From Cyprinodon diabolis (Eukaryota > Chordata > Actinopteri > Cyprinodontiformes > Cyprinodontidae), in NCBI GenBank assembly GCA_030533445.1, contig CM060065.1:48361964-48425963 (forward strand): a stretch of 64,000 bases of DNA, read 5' to 3'. Of the stretch, positions 47,701-62,700 are shown one piece after another; position 1 is the first letter of the stretch; every line of letters starts with the position of its first letter. Position numbers and translations under genes: made by a program. Below the pieces are notes generated by a model, which saw only the letters and a list, made by a program, of their open reading frames with translations, was not told where the DNA came from and ran no database searches.

Positions 47701-50700
47701 ACTGGATGATGCTTTTCCTGCGATGCACGTTTAGATGATGTGCTGTGAATCACCTGAGCTGCTCTGGGCCCACTGTGTCTGCAGGACCAGGCTTTGGGCG
47801 AGCTGGAGAAGAACAGCGATAAGCTGCAGCAGCGCACCTCGTCATCAGACAGTAGCCAGCCGGCTCACCTGCACCAGCTGCTCTGCTCCCTGCAGAAGCA
47901 GCTGCTGGCCTACTGTCACATCAACGCCGTCACAGAGGTATGGAAAGAAAGCGCTGTCTGTGACTGCAGCAGACGCACCCATCTAACCCAGATCACCACG
48001 TTTCCTGCAGAACTCCAGCAGCGTGGCTCTGCTCCACAAGCACCTGCAGCTCCTGCTGCCTCACGCCACCGATATCTTCTCGCGCTCCGCTGCCCTGCTG
48101 AAGGAGAGCTCCTGGAACGGAAGCATTCGAGAGAAGCTCCAAGGTGAGCAGCAGCCCCTCCCCCCCGAGCGCGGTCCTGTTTGATTTCATCTGCTCATCC
48201 GTGCGTCTGTCGCCTCCAGACGTGATTTCCGTGTCGGCGGCGGGCAGCATGCTGTGTCAGATCATCAACTCGCTGCTGCTGCTCCCAGTTCCGGTGGTGA
48301 GGCCGCTGCTGAGCCACCTGCTGGAACTGCTGCCTCCGCTGGACCGACTCAACAGGCTGCTGCCGGCTGCATCTCCGCTGGAGGACCAGGAGCTGCAGTG
48401 GCCTCTTCACGGTCAGACATAATGTCGGATCTGATGGGCTCTTTGTTCTGGGTGGGAAACGCAAAACCGGGTCGCTCCTTTCTTCTATTGCACCTATATC
48501 TATAAATTTTAGCACATGTAAAGCCTAACTTGCTGTTAGCAGGAGATGGTTCCTTGTTAAAGGGAGCTCTGTGTCTCACCTTGAAGGTTTCTTTCTCCGG
48601 TTCATTTTCCTGAAAAGAGATCACTCGGGACAAACTCTTTAAATAACGCTTCATAATGTTTATGTATTAAATAACCAGGAGACATGACAACAGATTCTGA
48701 TAGAAATTGTAATCTTACTCAGATTAGAGAAGTTGCCTAGGATTACAGAAGGCAGCTGCTCACTTCTCGGGAAGTGGCTCTGACAAACGGATAGTAAAGC
48801 ATTTTCTGCATGCTCCATCCATGGCTCCAGCTTTATCAAATCAATATCATATTACACTCAGGGCTCAATGTTAACCATCGCCCGATCTCCCGGGGCAAGT
48901 AGTTTTTATTGTTGGGAGAGTACAAATTTCACTGCATTTGCCCACCGGGCAAGTGCAATGATTGCAAAAAAAAAATTATTTATCACTCAAAATGACTTTA
49001 AAATCACCGACATTCACTGAAAACGACCCACAAGCGTTGCCGGCGCCATTTTTTTTGTTTTGTACACATTCTCGCGTGTTTTGAAAAAGCCGCGTGATTT
49101 TCCGCTAGATGGCGTGATTCAGCTCTTGGGGAGTGAATTCTGCAGAGCAGCAGCTGGATGATGAATTTAATCTATACTATAATACACGCTAGATTAAAAA
49201 TGATCATTCAGGGATTAGGAAAATAATAATAACTGTATATAAATATTTCTATCATATGGCAGTCTTCTGTACAGTGGTCATACATTTAAAAATGTTCATT
49301 ACATTTTTTTCTCTTAGACATTGGAGTGGTGCATTTAAATGTTATAGAGCTAAACATTTTAAATTGGTGAGTAGTAGTAGTAGTGTAAGTTTTTAACCTG
49401 TCAAATTTAAGATTTTTAACATTACTATTTATATTTTTCCAAGCACACAACAGTTTAAAGCAAAGTTTAGTTTGAAAAGAATGTGCAGGAAGGATTGAAA
49501 AGCATGTTAACACGGTAATGTAGGCTTGAGTTCATTATCTGACGCATGCAGATACACACCAGGAACCTGGAAACTTACTGAATTACAAAAAAACATTTAA
49601 AAAACAATCATGTTTCATTGATATATATACAAAAATGAATATTAGGAACTATATTTATCAAACATTATACTGGGCAAGTTAAAATTGTTTCTGGACAAAT
49701 GAAATTTGGGCAAGTGGTAAAAATCCTTAACATCAACCCCTGTCACTTTGTTCTTAGCTGAAGGACGTCGCTCTCATTCAATTCCCAAATCTTTGCCATC
49801 TGCAGAATGAATATTCTAACTTTATATAAACGGACCGAGGAACATGCCTAATTAGATAAACTACTGGGGAAAACATCAGTTCTGACAACAGGCAGCTAAT
49901 ATTAATGAGTAATAAACTCACACATCATCAATGATAATTATCCTAACATCCTGAATCTGCTTCACATCGACTGCAGAGACGAGTTCATTCCACGAAATCA
50001 ACCCACTGTCGATGCTGAAGTCAGCAGGACGGTGGGATCAGGGTAGATCGGTTTCAGCAGACATCCATTGATCAGATTAGAACCTGACTACTTCTCTGCT
50101 GCAACAGGTTCAGCCAGTCAGAGGAGGCCTAATTTGCTGTTGGATCCAGGTTCTAATAGAGGCTGGAACCTGCTCCTGTTGAAGAGGGCTGTAGGTTCTA
50201 ATAAGGGTTCTGAGCTAAGCGGCATTTGGGTGTCAATAATCCTTCCCGCCTGTCCAGGTACGTCGGACGTGGCTGAGCCGGCCGCAGGAACGTCGCTGCC
50301 GGCGCCAGCGCTGTCCTGGGTGTGGCTGGTGGACCTGGAGCGGACTGTGGCCCTGCTGGTGGGCCGCTGCTTAGGCGGGATGCTGCAGGGCGCTCCCACC
50401 TCACTGGAGGAGCAGGACACCGCCTACTGGCTCAAAACGCCGCTGTTCAGCAACGGCTTGGAGATGGACACTGCTCAGCTGGGTACCGACCGACCCAATC
50501 CCTGCATTTAAAGAATGTTCTGACCAAGAAGATCCTTTAACTCTGAACCTTTTCCAGATTCCTGCATCAGCTCCATGCTGGAGGCGGCGCTTTCAGGGAA
50601 CGAGGAGCAGAAGCCGATGGACTGCCCTCTGCAACCGGACCTCGGCGTTCTGGTGGACCTGGCTCTGGGTTCCTCCAAAGAACCAGCCAACAGTCTGTGG

Positions 50701-53700
50701 ATCAACATGCAGGACTATGCCCTGAGTAAAGGTCCGCTTCTGGTCCTGTAGCGAACCGTTCCTCACCATTGGACCAGAGCTGGTTCTGACCGCCGTTTGT
50801 TCTGTTGCAGACTGGGACAGCGCGTCCCTGAATAATGAGTCACTGCTGGACACCGTCTCGAGGTTTGTGTTGGCAGCTCTGCTGAAGCATACGGGGCTGC
50901 TGGGCCCAGCCTGCGGCGAGGGAAGGTGAGTGACCCGTTGGCCACGTGCTCGTACCCCGTCTTCCTCTGCTAATCGACCTGCTTTTGTTTCTCCGGCAGG
51001 TACCAACCGTCCAAGTCTCTGGCAGAGGTCTATCGCAGCGTCTATAAAGTACGGAACCGCCTGCTGGCCTGTAAGAACCTGGACTTCATCCAGACCAGGT
51101 CTTCGTCCCGGGAGAGACGGGTGAGTGAGCGACAACCAGAACCAGTCAGACCCAAAATGGTAGCAGGAGGATTATATTCTGCTAATCCTTCTACCGCCGC
51201 AGATTTCAGACAACCAGGACTCTCTGGACATGGACCCCCAGGAGCACTCGTTCACCCGCACCATTGATGAGGAGGCGGAGCTGGAGGAGAGGGCCGACCG
51301 CGAGAGAGAAGACGGACACCAGGATCAGGACGAGGAGGAGGAGGACCACCGGGATCACGAAGTGATGACGGCTGGAAGTACGTACGCCGTACTTTGATGC
51401 GTTCGCTGCTTCAGAGGTTTGCATCAGCTGCTGTTTTAGCTCCAGGCAGGCGGACTAAGCTGGTTGAGATCAGTCAGGGTTCAGTTAAACTCACTCTGGA
51501 GAAGATGATCCGCCTGCCTGCAGGTTTTGAGATCCTGTTCATCTGCTGGAAGGAAAGCTCTTGTGTCTTTCCATCCCAGCATGCGACTGGTTTAAAGCTT
51601 ATTCAGCGCCGTAGAAAGAGTTACGACAGACCCAGTCACCTGGTTCATGTTGCCCCAATAGTTTCAGAAGATCTCAGCACCGTCGGTTTGTTTGAACAGC
51701 TGCTGACGGAGCTAAAAAAGAAAACTCAATTCATTTCAGTTTATTTATATAGCGCAATTCACATCATGTCATCTCAAGGCACTTTCCAGTTCACCAGAGC
51801 ATCCAGTTAATTGATTACCAGTTTTCTATCTAAGGAAAACCAGTTGATTGCATCGACTCATTGACTCGAAGGCAATCCCTCTAACTAAGCATGCTTGTAG
51901 CGACAGTGGAGAGGAAAAACTCCCTTTTAACAGGAAGAAACCTCCAGCAGAACCAGGCTCAGTGTGAGCGGCCATCTGCTGAGGCCCACTGGGGTTCAAG
52001 GAGACAGAAGCAGAGATGCAAAAGGAAACTGTAAAAGGCGGCCTCGTCCAGGAAACACAATGCCAGGCGAGCTCCGAGCCAGCTCCCATGTCAGAGGATG
52101 AAGAGAGCACATCCAGCCAGTCACAGTCAGAGAAACAGGACTACACTGAAAAACAGGCCGATCTCCAACATCTATAAACAAGGGCGCTGATGGCAGCAGC
52201 ACAGCTGATGTTTCTCTCCAGGATGGAGTCACAGCCTAACAGGAACAGACCAGATGAAGCTACTATGAGAAAAAGCAGAGAGAGCAGAAAATTAGAGATT
52301 GAACTAACAGATTCTGCAGAGTAGGAGAATAGAGATAGAATGAAGAAGAATGATGAAAAAGGGGTCCCTATGTCCTCCAGCAGTCTAAGCCTATAGCAGC
52401 TTAACTATAGAGATAGCTCAGGATAGTTTGAGCCATTCTAACTAGAAGCTTTATCAAAAAGGAAAGTTTTAAGCCTAGCCTTAAAAGTAGACAGGGTGTC
52501 TGACTCACGGACTAAAACTGGTAGTTGGTTCCACAGAAGAGGAGCCTGATAACTAAAAGATCTGCCTCCCATTCTACTTTTAGAAATTCTAGGAACCACT
52601 AGTAAACCTGCAGATTGAGAGCAAAGTGTTCTGTTAAACCAGTCTCTAATTTTTTCCTGCAATTCTCAGTAATTATTGAGCAATAATGAGAAATGATTAC
52701 TTCACTGACTTTATTAAAGCATCTTATTAGCAGAGACATTAATCTGTTCTCTGACGTTGAGGGAGACGATATACACATATTGTAGAACAGATGAGAGAAG
52801 GTATTGACAGATTAAATTAAGTGCTGATATAAGAACAGAAAATATTATCACAGCTGCAATTTCCTGATGAAAAAAGTGGAGGAAATGAAAAATGTCTATT
52901 AGTGTGATTAACGTATTAAAGCTGGCTCAGCGTAACATCTATGCTGACCCATTTTTGGACCATTAGCCATTTGATTTCCTCTCTCCTCCTTCCTGTAGAA
53001 GTCGCTTGGACTGTCGTACCTCTCTTTCTACGGTGCTGGTTCTAGTAGAACTGGACCTAAACAACCATAAGCCTGTTTATAGTCTGTCTAGTTGAGATGA
53101 GGATGTTTTTAGCTGTGGTCCTGGAAGCTCTGGAGGCAACGCTTGTGACTTTGTTTGTTTTCTGAACGGTGATTTAACCTCCCTAATGGTGGTCTGATTG
53201 CTGGAAATGACTGAGCATCTGCAGACGAGGCGAGGCATAGAGATGCAGCTTGTTGCTTTGATTGTTTTAGCTGAACCTTCCAGCTTGCTGCTCATCCTCT
53301 AACCCTGCATCTGTGTGTGTGTGTGTTTGATGCACAACACAGAAATCTTTCAATGTTTCCTCTCAGCACGGGAGGTAGCTCGCAGTCGGGACAGAGAGCG
53401 GGCCAGCAGCAGTACGGGCCTGGGATCTGGCTCTGGATCTGGGTCCCGGAGCGGAGCGGCAGCATCGGGAGGAGGAGACGAGGAGGTCACTCTGTCGCAG
53501 GAGGAGAGGCGGGGCAGCGGGGGTCTCCCAGAAGGCCAGGATCTCTACACTGCCGCCTGCAACTCCGTGATCCACCGCTGCGCCCTGCTGCTGCTGGGGG
53601 TCAGCCCGGTTCTGAGCGAGCTGAGCAAACAGAACCAGGAGGAGGGCCCGGCCCAGTCCACCACAGGAACACAGGAATGTCTGGGCTTCATGACCAGGTG

Positions 53701-56700
53701 AGTGTAAAGTTCCTGAACCATTCAAACCACTCCTCTGGTTATAATCTGAATCAGATGAAGCTGTAGTTCTGAATGTTTAATTACCGACCATAAGGCGCAC
53801 CGTACTAAAAGGCGCAGTCCCAGTTATGTGTGCCATTTCTGTATTTAACACACACATAAGGCGCGGACTATAGGGCGCGTTTTTTATATGCAGGTACATG
53901 CCCTCTACTACGTTTAAATACCTCTACTGCGTATTTAAAAATAGAGCGGGAGCAAAACTGAGTATGACTGTGCTTTATTCATGTATTTATTACAAAGTAT
54001 TAATCAAACCTGGGAGCTGGCCGTGAGACAGACACATCGCAGATGACAAAGCGCTGTGATCGCTCCTAAATTAACTTAAAATCCTGAAACCTGCCAACGG
54101 AATATGTTCGCTTTTATTACCGGTATCCTGGTGCCTGCAGTTTAGATTATTTAGATGAAAAACACCTGCCAGCCGCCGCGGTGAACCCGGAGGCTGCTCG
54201 GCCTAGAGGCTGCTGTTGAAGGGATTTCTACTGTCGGCGCACCGCTGGTATGTGGGGGTCTGAGCGCCTCCGACAGAAATAGATAATCTGGATGAACTGA
54301 CTGCAATTATTAAGTTTTCAGGTGGAATTTCTCACTTAAAAACATATTAAAACTACTTTATTCCCACTGATCACAGCAAATATAGCTGCAAGATTTAGAT
54401 TATTTAGATGAAAAAACACCTGCCAGCCGCCGCGGTGAACCCGGAGGCGACCCGGCCCAGAGGCTGCTGTTAAATTAAGTTTTAAGGTAGAAAAATAGAG
54501 CGGGAGCAAAACTGAGTATGATTGTGCTTTATTCAAGTATTTATTACAAATTATTAATCGAACCCATCAAAGTCATCATCCTCTGTTTCTGAATTCAACA
54601 GCTGCGCTAAATCAGACATGCCAATTTCCCCTTCTTCACTGTCAGAGTCACTTTCCGTGCCGGACGGCTCCTCAGAAATAATGCCGGCTTTTGCGAAAGC
54701 TGGAACAACGGTGCCAGCAGACACGTTAGTCCAAGCATCTACAATCCATCCGCAAACGGTGGCGTAACTTGCCCGGCGCTGCCTTCCACTTTTCGTGAAA
54801 CTGTGGTCTCCGTCGGTCATCCATCGCTCCCACGCCGCTCGCAGCCTTACTTTGAACGGCCGGTTCACACCGATGTGGAGCGGTTGAAGTTCCTTTGTCA
54901 GACCTCCCGGAATAACAGCGAGCACAGCGTTCATTTGTTTCACCATGTTTTTCTCATCAGCTGTGAGATGGGCGCGCATGGAGTCACAGATTAACAGCGA
55001 TGGTGATGCGTGGAAAAAACACCTGGTCTCCTCACATACGCCTCCCTCAGCCACGCTTTCATCATCTCCTCATCCATCCAGCCCTTTTCCTTTGCCTTAA
55101 TATCATATGTCATCAGAGCGCTGTGTCTGTCTCGCTGTCAGCTCCCAGATCACCTTCTCTGATTGGTTGATGCTGCGCTTCTAGCAGCAAAACTTCAATT
55201 TTTCCATCTCGAGCAGCAGCAGCGCATTGGCGGCGTGTCAGAACGCTCCCGACACGCTGCGCCTGCTGCTCAAAACGCGCTGCGGGACCTTTTGCTGCGT
55301 CTATACGCGCGTCAACCATCGACTTTGCATGTAAACTCGCTGCTTCTGCTGCGTCCGGTTCACACCGATGTCGAGCGGTTGAATAACAGCGAGCCCAGCA
55401 TTAATTTGTTTCACCATGTTTTTCACATCAGCTGTGAGATGGGCACGCATGGAGTCACAGATTAACAGCGATGGTGATGAGTGGAAAAAAAACACCTGGT
55501 CTCTTTACATTCACCTCCCTCAGGCACTCTTTTATCATATCCTCAATGAGGTGGTCTCAAAAGCCGCAGTTACAACACAGATAGGGCGCACCGCACATTT
55601 TGAGGAAAAAAAAAGACGTTTATGTGCGCCTTATAGTCGTGAAAATACGGTACATCAATCTATGCAGCCCAGGCATTTAAAACTGCATAGTGACCATCCT
55701 GCCCGCTGTTATAAATTCAATTTAAGATCCAGGTTCAATTGGGAGCGAATGGATTCCTGTGTATTTACTGCGGTCCTGCATGAACAGAGACAGGCTGGCA
55801 AGCTGTGATTGGTCAACATGGCAGCATGTTTGATGCAGAGTTAGCAGCTGAGTGCAGCGGGGCAGAGCCAAACACTGCGTAGACCTGGTTATGCATGATG
55901 AGGGTGATGATGAAAAATAAAAGCATGATTAATACCTTTATTATCCCAGAGATTAAAAGTTATTCGCTTCCTCATGTTTCTTTCTTTCCCTCCTCCTTAA
56001 ATGTGACATAAAACCAGCCGACTGTAATAAAGCCTGCTGGGAAGTTTACTATTTTAGATTTGAAAACTCTACAAATCTTGACCTGGAAGGGTCTGGAATT
56101 CCCACGTTAGATCAGTCGCAGCTCCCCGTACTGAAAGCATCACGTTTCTATTGTCTGTCTGGAATTTGACGGATGGTCTTGGTTTAGTTTAAGACCAGCT
56201 ATAAACAGTAACAATACCTATAAAAAACTAATATTTATTAAAAAAGATTCACTGCAAGTAAAGAGGAAATGTCTGAACACAGACAGTTCCTTTAAAGTCA
56301 TGTTTGGAACATTTCAGACCATTTTAATTGGATAGAAAAATCCCAAACAATTATGATAATCACTGCATGATAATCACAGTGAAACACGTTTTAAAAGACT
56401 TAGACCCAGCTAATTTGGTTCTGACGTACAACAAAGGTTTCAAATAAGTCAGAAAAGCAGTGAAAAATATATACCGTATTTTCACGACCATAAGGCGCAC
56501 CGTACTAAAAGGCGCAGTTTGGATTATTTAGATGAAAAACACCTTCCAGCTGCCATGGTGAACCACGAGGAGGCGACCCGGCCAGAGGCTGCTGTTGAAG
56601 GGATTCCTTCTGACAGCGCACCGCTGGAATGTGGGGGTCTGAGTGGCTCCGACAGAAATAATACTGGAAGGCAGGATGATAATCTGGATGAACTCACTGC

Positions 56701-59700
56701 AATGATTAAGTTTTCAGGTGGACTTTCTCACTTAAAAACATTTTAAAACTACTTTATTCCCACTGATCACAGCAAATATAGCTGCAAGGCAGAGAAAGGA
56801 TAGTGAAGCTCCGCCCAACGCGCGTCAGACACACTTTTGCACCGCGCAGCCAGAGCAGCAAAGCTGCTTCAGCCGCGCGTCAGAACTAACTGGTACAAGC
56901 AGCAAAAGTGAAGCAGCAGACACGATTTTGCTGCTCTTGCTGCGTCCGGTGTAAACGCAGCATTAAATTGAACGGCCGGTTCACACCGATGTCGAGCGGT
57001 TGGAGTTCCTTTGTCAGACCTCCTGGAATAACAGCAAGCACAGCGTTCATTTGTTTCACCTTGTTTTTTCACCTTTTTTTTCGGCTGTGAGATGGGCGCG
57101 CATGGAGTCACAGATTAACAGCGATGGTGATGCGTAGAAAAAACACCTGGTCTCCTTACATACGCCTCCCTCAGCCACTCTTTCATCATCTCCTCAATGA
57201 GGAGATGAGGAGTTCTGTATAAAGCACATACCTGTTCTTTTATACACACTCCACGCCCACACTTCCCCCATTAACGTTCTCATGGTGGTCTCAACAACGT
57301 CCGCAGTAACAACACACATAGGGCGCACCGCACATTTTGAGGGGAAAAAAAGACGTTTATATGCACCTTATAGTCGTGAAAATACGGTATAATAAATATT
57401 GAACAAATCTACAATATTTTAAACTGCTGATGAAAAGAAACTGATGGACATGCTCGTATCTGTTTATCCTCATGAGTTAGCTGATGATGATGATGGGGAA
57501 AATGATGAAATGTTTCTGCTTGTAGGAGTGAGAGTCTGAGTGCTGAGAGCCGCTCTGTGCAGAACAGCCCCGGCTACCGCCTCATGAAATCCAGGAGCGA
57601 GTCGGATCTGTCCCAACCGGAGTCTGATGAGGAGAGCTACAGCCTGGTAAAACGCATGCCGCCTCCTGCCGTCGCTCCGCTCCCATTCCTCAGTGTCCAT
57701 CTAAAATCCTGTGTTCTCTCCTGCAGAGCGGACGAAGGAACGTGGACCTGGACCTGGCCTTCTCTCATAAGAAGCGAGGTTAGTGATCACGTGAAGCTGC
57801 TGATTCCCAGCGTGCGCCTGTCTGTGTTGTCGTTCATGTGTTGCTCTGTGTCTGTCTCTGGTTCCTCTGGGCTCAGTTTATTTGCTTCTTTTGGGGCGTT
57901 TCAGCCCCAAACGCAGGAGGAGCTACAAGCAAGTAAACGATGGCATGTTTCCTCCTTCCTTCGCTCACAGCTCTGCTTCCTCCACATTCATTCTCCATAA
58001 CCTGTCAGAACAACAACCATTCTGCCGGGGTGGGGGTGGGAGTGGGGGGGTCCTGCTTCCTTCTGATTTTCCTTCCTGAACGTCCTGTTCCCTCGTGTTG
58101 AAGGTTCTGAAAGAGTGGGGAAAAAATCACTCCAGGCTCTACAGCTTTTAATTAGCCGCAGATTCATCGAATGAAACGCTGATTTGAACATTTTTCAGCT
58201 GTTAGATCTGATTAAAAGATTCAGAATTGATTAGAAAGGTTTAATTTCTCTGAGTGATGAAGCTAGGATGTCCAGCTGCAAGAGAAAGGAACCAATCAGT
58301 TGACTGAACGGCCGTCAGCGGTTCATAAAGCAGATTTCCTCTGACATGACTCTGCCACACCTAAGGTGTCTTCCTTCCTACTGTAAATGCACGCATACGG
58401 AGTCGTACCTCCTTCTCACCTGACTCATGAGTTTAAAGGCTATTAGAAGGAGGATGGAGAACCTGGATCAGGGCGGGAAGGAAAATATAGCCCCATTTAC
58501 ACTACCCTTGAAAAACCGATCCATGCCGAGACCGGTCCGAGCTCGGTTCTGACGACCGTTTACACATCACGCTATCTCGGTTCCTCGCCTCCTAGTGACG
58601 ATCTGCGGTATTACTGCCAGTATTGAAGGAGGAAATCAAGCAGTTGGTGGCGGTAATGCACCAAAAGTTGTTTGCCAACCGCCATAAAACACAAGAAGAA
58701 GAAGACGAAGGAGGAGGGAATCAAGCAAATCAAAATGGCGGCGCCCGTGAAATTCAGAAAGTTATGCTTGATTATTATTGCTGTACTTTGGTGTTATTAT
58801 TTAAAATGTTGCGTGGAGAAGATTTTGATTGTTGTTTATAGTTTAAGAAGAAGTTGTTGTTGTTCTTCTGTTTCTGGAGGGGCATTACCGCCATCTACTG
58901 GAATGGAGTGTGAATTGCAATGTGCAGCCAGACGGAGATGACGCGTTCTGCTCATGCGCTCTTGTTATCAGAGAACCGAGCCAGGGAAAAACCGAGCCGA
59001 GTCCGCCTCTGGAACTGGTCTGCAGTTAGCTCGGTCCGGTTGTGTCTAGCTCGGTTCAGTTCAGTTTGCTTTCCATTTACACACGATAAGTTATCTCAGT
59101 TACTGAGCTCGGACCGGTCTCGGCACGGTTTTTCAAGGGTAGTGTAAATGGGGTATATGAAGCACTGAGGTCTGATCAGGACCAGCGGGCCACGCTCTGC
59201 TCCTGCAGCTTCCAATGTGCCTGCATGTGGAATCAGGCTTCTCTCATCTGAAGAACTTTTTTAGTTTAAAACGTGTTGCTCTGCTACTCCTGAGGGCGTC
59301 GCAGCTTCAGTCTGTCCACCAGAACTTGATCTGGGCTCATAAACCTCCTCCTGAAAGGTTCCTCTTCTCCTATCAGGAATACTCCACAGCTCTCCCGACT
59401 CCCTGGCCGAGTCCTGGTTCAGGTCTAAGCTCAGCCACCAGCGCAGCTACGGCTCGGCCCACTCATACGAAGAGTCGGACCTGGACCTGAACCGCTCCCT
59501 GGGGATCCACGCTCTCATCGACAACATGGTCAGCTTCATCAGCGGCGACGTGGGCCTGGCTCCGGCCTTCAAGGAACCAGAGGAGGGGATGTCCACCAGT
59601 CCACAGGCGGCCATCTTGGCCATGGAGCAGCAGCAGAGCAGGGCGGAGGTGAGGCAGCTGCTGACCTTTGAACTTTGTAGCCGAAAAGGAGAAAACAACT

Positions 59701-62700
59701 CATTGATATGGAAGCTTTAGATCCGTTTGATGCCTGTTGATGCAAATGTGCAGCAAAGATATTGAGTTCATCCCTGCAAAGCCGGCATGGAGGAGCTCCT
59801 GGTTCTGCTCTCAGCTCGTCACGTTGTCCCTGTGCTCTCTCTCCAGCTGCGGTTGGAGGCGCTCCATCAGATCGTGGTGCTGATCTCCGGCATGGAGGAG
59901 AAAGGCAGCCAGCCGGAGCGTGCCGACCGCTCGAGCGCTGCCTTCCAGTCCTCCTCCCTGCTCACCTCCGTGAGGCTGCAGTTCCTGGCGGGATGTTTCG
60001 GTCTCGGCACCGTTGGCAGCGGAGGTCTGAAGAGGGAGAGCGTGCAGCTGCATCACTACCAGGTGACGAGGAGGGGTTTGCTTCTGTGGGGCGGCAGCCG
60101 CCGGGATCTAATTGATGTGTTTTGTGTTGCAGGATGGGATTAAAGCAGCAAAGAGGAGCCTGCAGATGGAGATCCAGACGGCCGTCCATAAAATCTATCA
60201 GCAGCTGTCGGTCACACTGGAGAGAGCTCTGCAGGCCAACAAGCACCACATCGGTACCAACCTATTTTGGATTTTAACTCTTCAGCTTTAATTGCTGTTA
60301 TAAGATCAGCTCCACCAACCTCTCATTTCCTCCTCCTGCTTTCTGACTGTAGAAGCTCAGCAGCGCCTCCTGCTGGTGACTGTGTTTGCGCTCAGCGTTC
60401 GCTACCAGCCAGTGGACGTGTCCCTGGCCATCTCCAGTGGACTTCTCAACGTACTCTCTCAGCTGTGCGGCACAGAGACCATGCTGGGCCAGCCCCTGCA
60501 GCTGCTGCACAAACCAGGCGTGTCTCAGCTCAGTACGGCCCTGAAGGTGGCCGCCACCCGCCTGCTGCAGATCCTGGCCATCAGCACCGGGTAACTCCAT
60601 CAGGATGTCTAAAACCGTTCCAATCCTCAGCAGGCGCCCAGCAGACCGACAACTGTGTCTGTCCCTACAGGACCTACGCAGACAAGCTGAGTCCCAAAGT
60701 GGTCCAGTCCCTGCTGGACCTGCTGTGCAGCCAGCTGAAGAACCTGCTGTCCCAGGCAGGAGGGAGGCGGCTGTCTGGGGGGAAGGACGAGGAAGACGGC
60801 AAGCAGGACGACAGCCCCGAATCCGAGAAGAAGGACTTCAGAGGTGCAAACATCTTAGCATTACGCTGCTTCAGATCCATCTTCTTCAGCCTCTAGATTT
60901 AAGGCTAATCCATCTGATCCTGATCGTTTTAAAGGAAATCTTTCTATAATATTTTTATAAACCTAGTGAATAATCGACGTCAGTTTATAGGTTCATTTGT
61001 TGTGGGGATTCCTGTCATTCTTCCTTGTTTTTATAACGGTATTGAATTCATGTTGTATCAACTGAAATCAGGGTTCCCGCGGGTCCTTAAAAAGTCTTAA
61101 AAGGCATTGAAATTTTTCAAAATAAAACTAAGGCCTTAATTGGTATTAAAATGTCTTAAATCAGTCTTTCGTAGGTCTTAATTTTTAAAACATCATAAAT
61201 AGGATTATTTTTATTTTTATTTATTTTGTAATCTAAATAAAACATTAAAATGTACCTTTTTTTTTTTTTTTTTAAAAAAACAAAAAAAAAAACAGCTCGC
61301 CATTATTGGTTCCGTCCCGATAGCGGAACCAATAAAAGCGTTGTTGCGGCCGGGACATTTGGGAGATGCACCATTAACTTTATGTCTGGAAAATATGAGC
61401 AAGTGTAAATGTAATGAAAATTGTCTCCAGCCAAGAGTTTTCTCCATGGCTAAAACCAGGGAACATAAATGAGGCTCAGTGGATTTTGTGCAAGAAGCGA
61501 TTGAAGCTCAGAACGATGGGAATTAAGGCAGTGGAGTCGCACATGCGAAGCACGAAACACAAAGCGTCAAAATGGAGTTACAGAGAAACAGCCGGTATTT
61601 CTCAGTTTAGTTCCACCCTTGTCTCTGCAACGCCTCCACTTATCACCAAATCAAACATACTAAGAAAACCATACAAAGAAAAATAGCTGCAAAAAAGACT
61701 TAGCACTGGTTATGTTGTGGCTTTAAAACTGATTTGTTTTGTTCCCTGTTAAAACAAAGTTTGTGAATTTGTGAATGTCCAGCTCTGCTCTGCCAGGGGC
61801 CCAGCAGACAGCAGCGTAGAGGAAAGCTGATGCCTCATAGAAAGTTTTTAGCAGGGGCCTCCTTACTCAAAATCAGTAATCAGTTTTAGTTTCAATGAAA
61901 TTGAGGAGCGACGCCTTATGATGTTTCAGATTTAGAATCCGTTTCTACGAAAACCATACAAAGAAAAATAGCTGCAAAAAGACTTAGCACTGGTTATGTT
62001 GTGGCTTTAAAACCGATTTGTTTTGTTCCCTGCTAAAACAAAGCTTGTGAATTCAGTTAAATAATTGTTAAAATATATCTGTCATTTGTTTGTTTTTAGC
62101 TTTCTTCCTGTATGAGAAGTTTTTCAAAATTTGAAACATTAGTGCAGTGGTTTATGTTAAAATAAACCTTTGGGTTAAGTTGTCGCAAGCAGGTTTTTCT
62201 TGTGTCTCTTGTGAATTTGGTCTTAAATTTTTATTTCAAGTGGCATTAAAAAGTCTTAAAACGTCTCGAATTTAACTTGCCTTATGCTGTAGGAACCCTG
62301 TGAAATTCGGAAATGTATTAGGATATTAGTTTAGCCCAGTAACTTTGCTGTTGTTCCACCTCCCTATTGGCTGCAGAAAGCCAGATTTTCAGCAGCCAAT
62401 AGGAAGGCAGTGTGCGCTGCAGCACAGCCGCACTGGATGGATCCTTTCATGGAAGAGTTAAAGTCTAGAACCAAATTCTCGAAGAATGGGTGCTATGCTA
62501 GCTGTGCTACACTTGGTGGTATGAAATGCTAAAATTCTCTTTACCTTTGGTAAAAGGAAAATTGTCTAATACTGCACAGCTTTGTCAGAAGTTGTCCAAA
62601 TTAAAATAGACTAAAACTCAAAGTCAAAGGATCTAAAGACATTTCTAATGCTCGGTCTACCTCTTCCGCAGCTCTAATCAGAAAGCAGCACACTGCAGAG

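Noticed and set aside
57900..57940. A small extra HERC1 exon in intron 24
   Set aside because: An acceptor-like TTTCAG precedes codable sequence, but any plausible donor gives a length that breaks the phase between exons 24 and 25.
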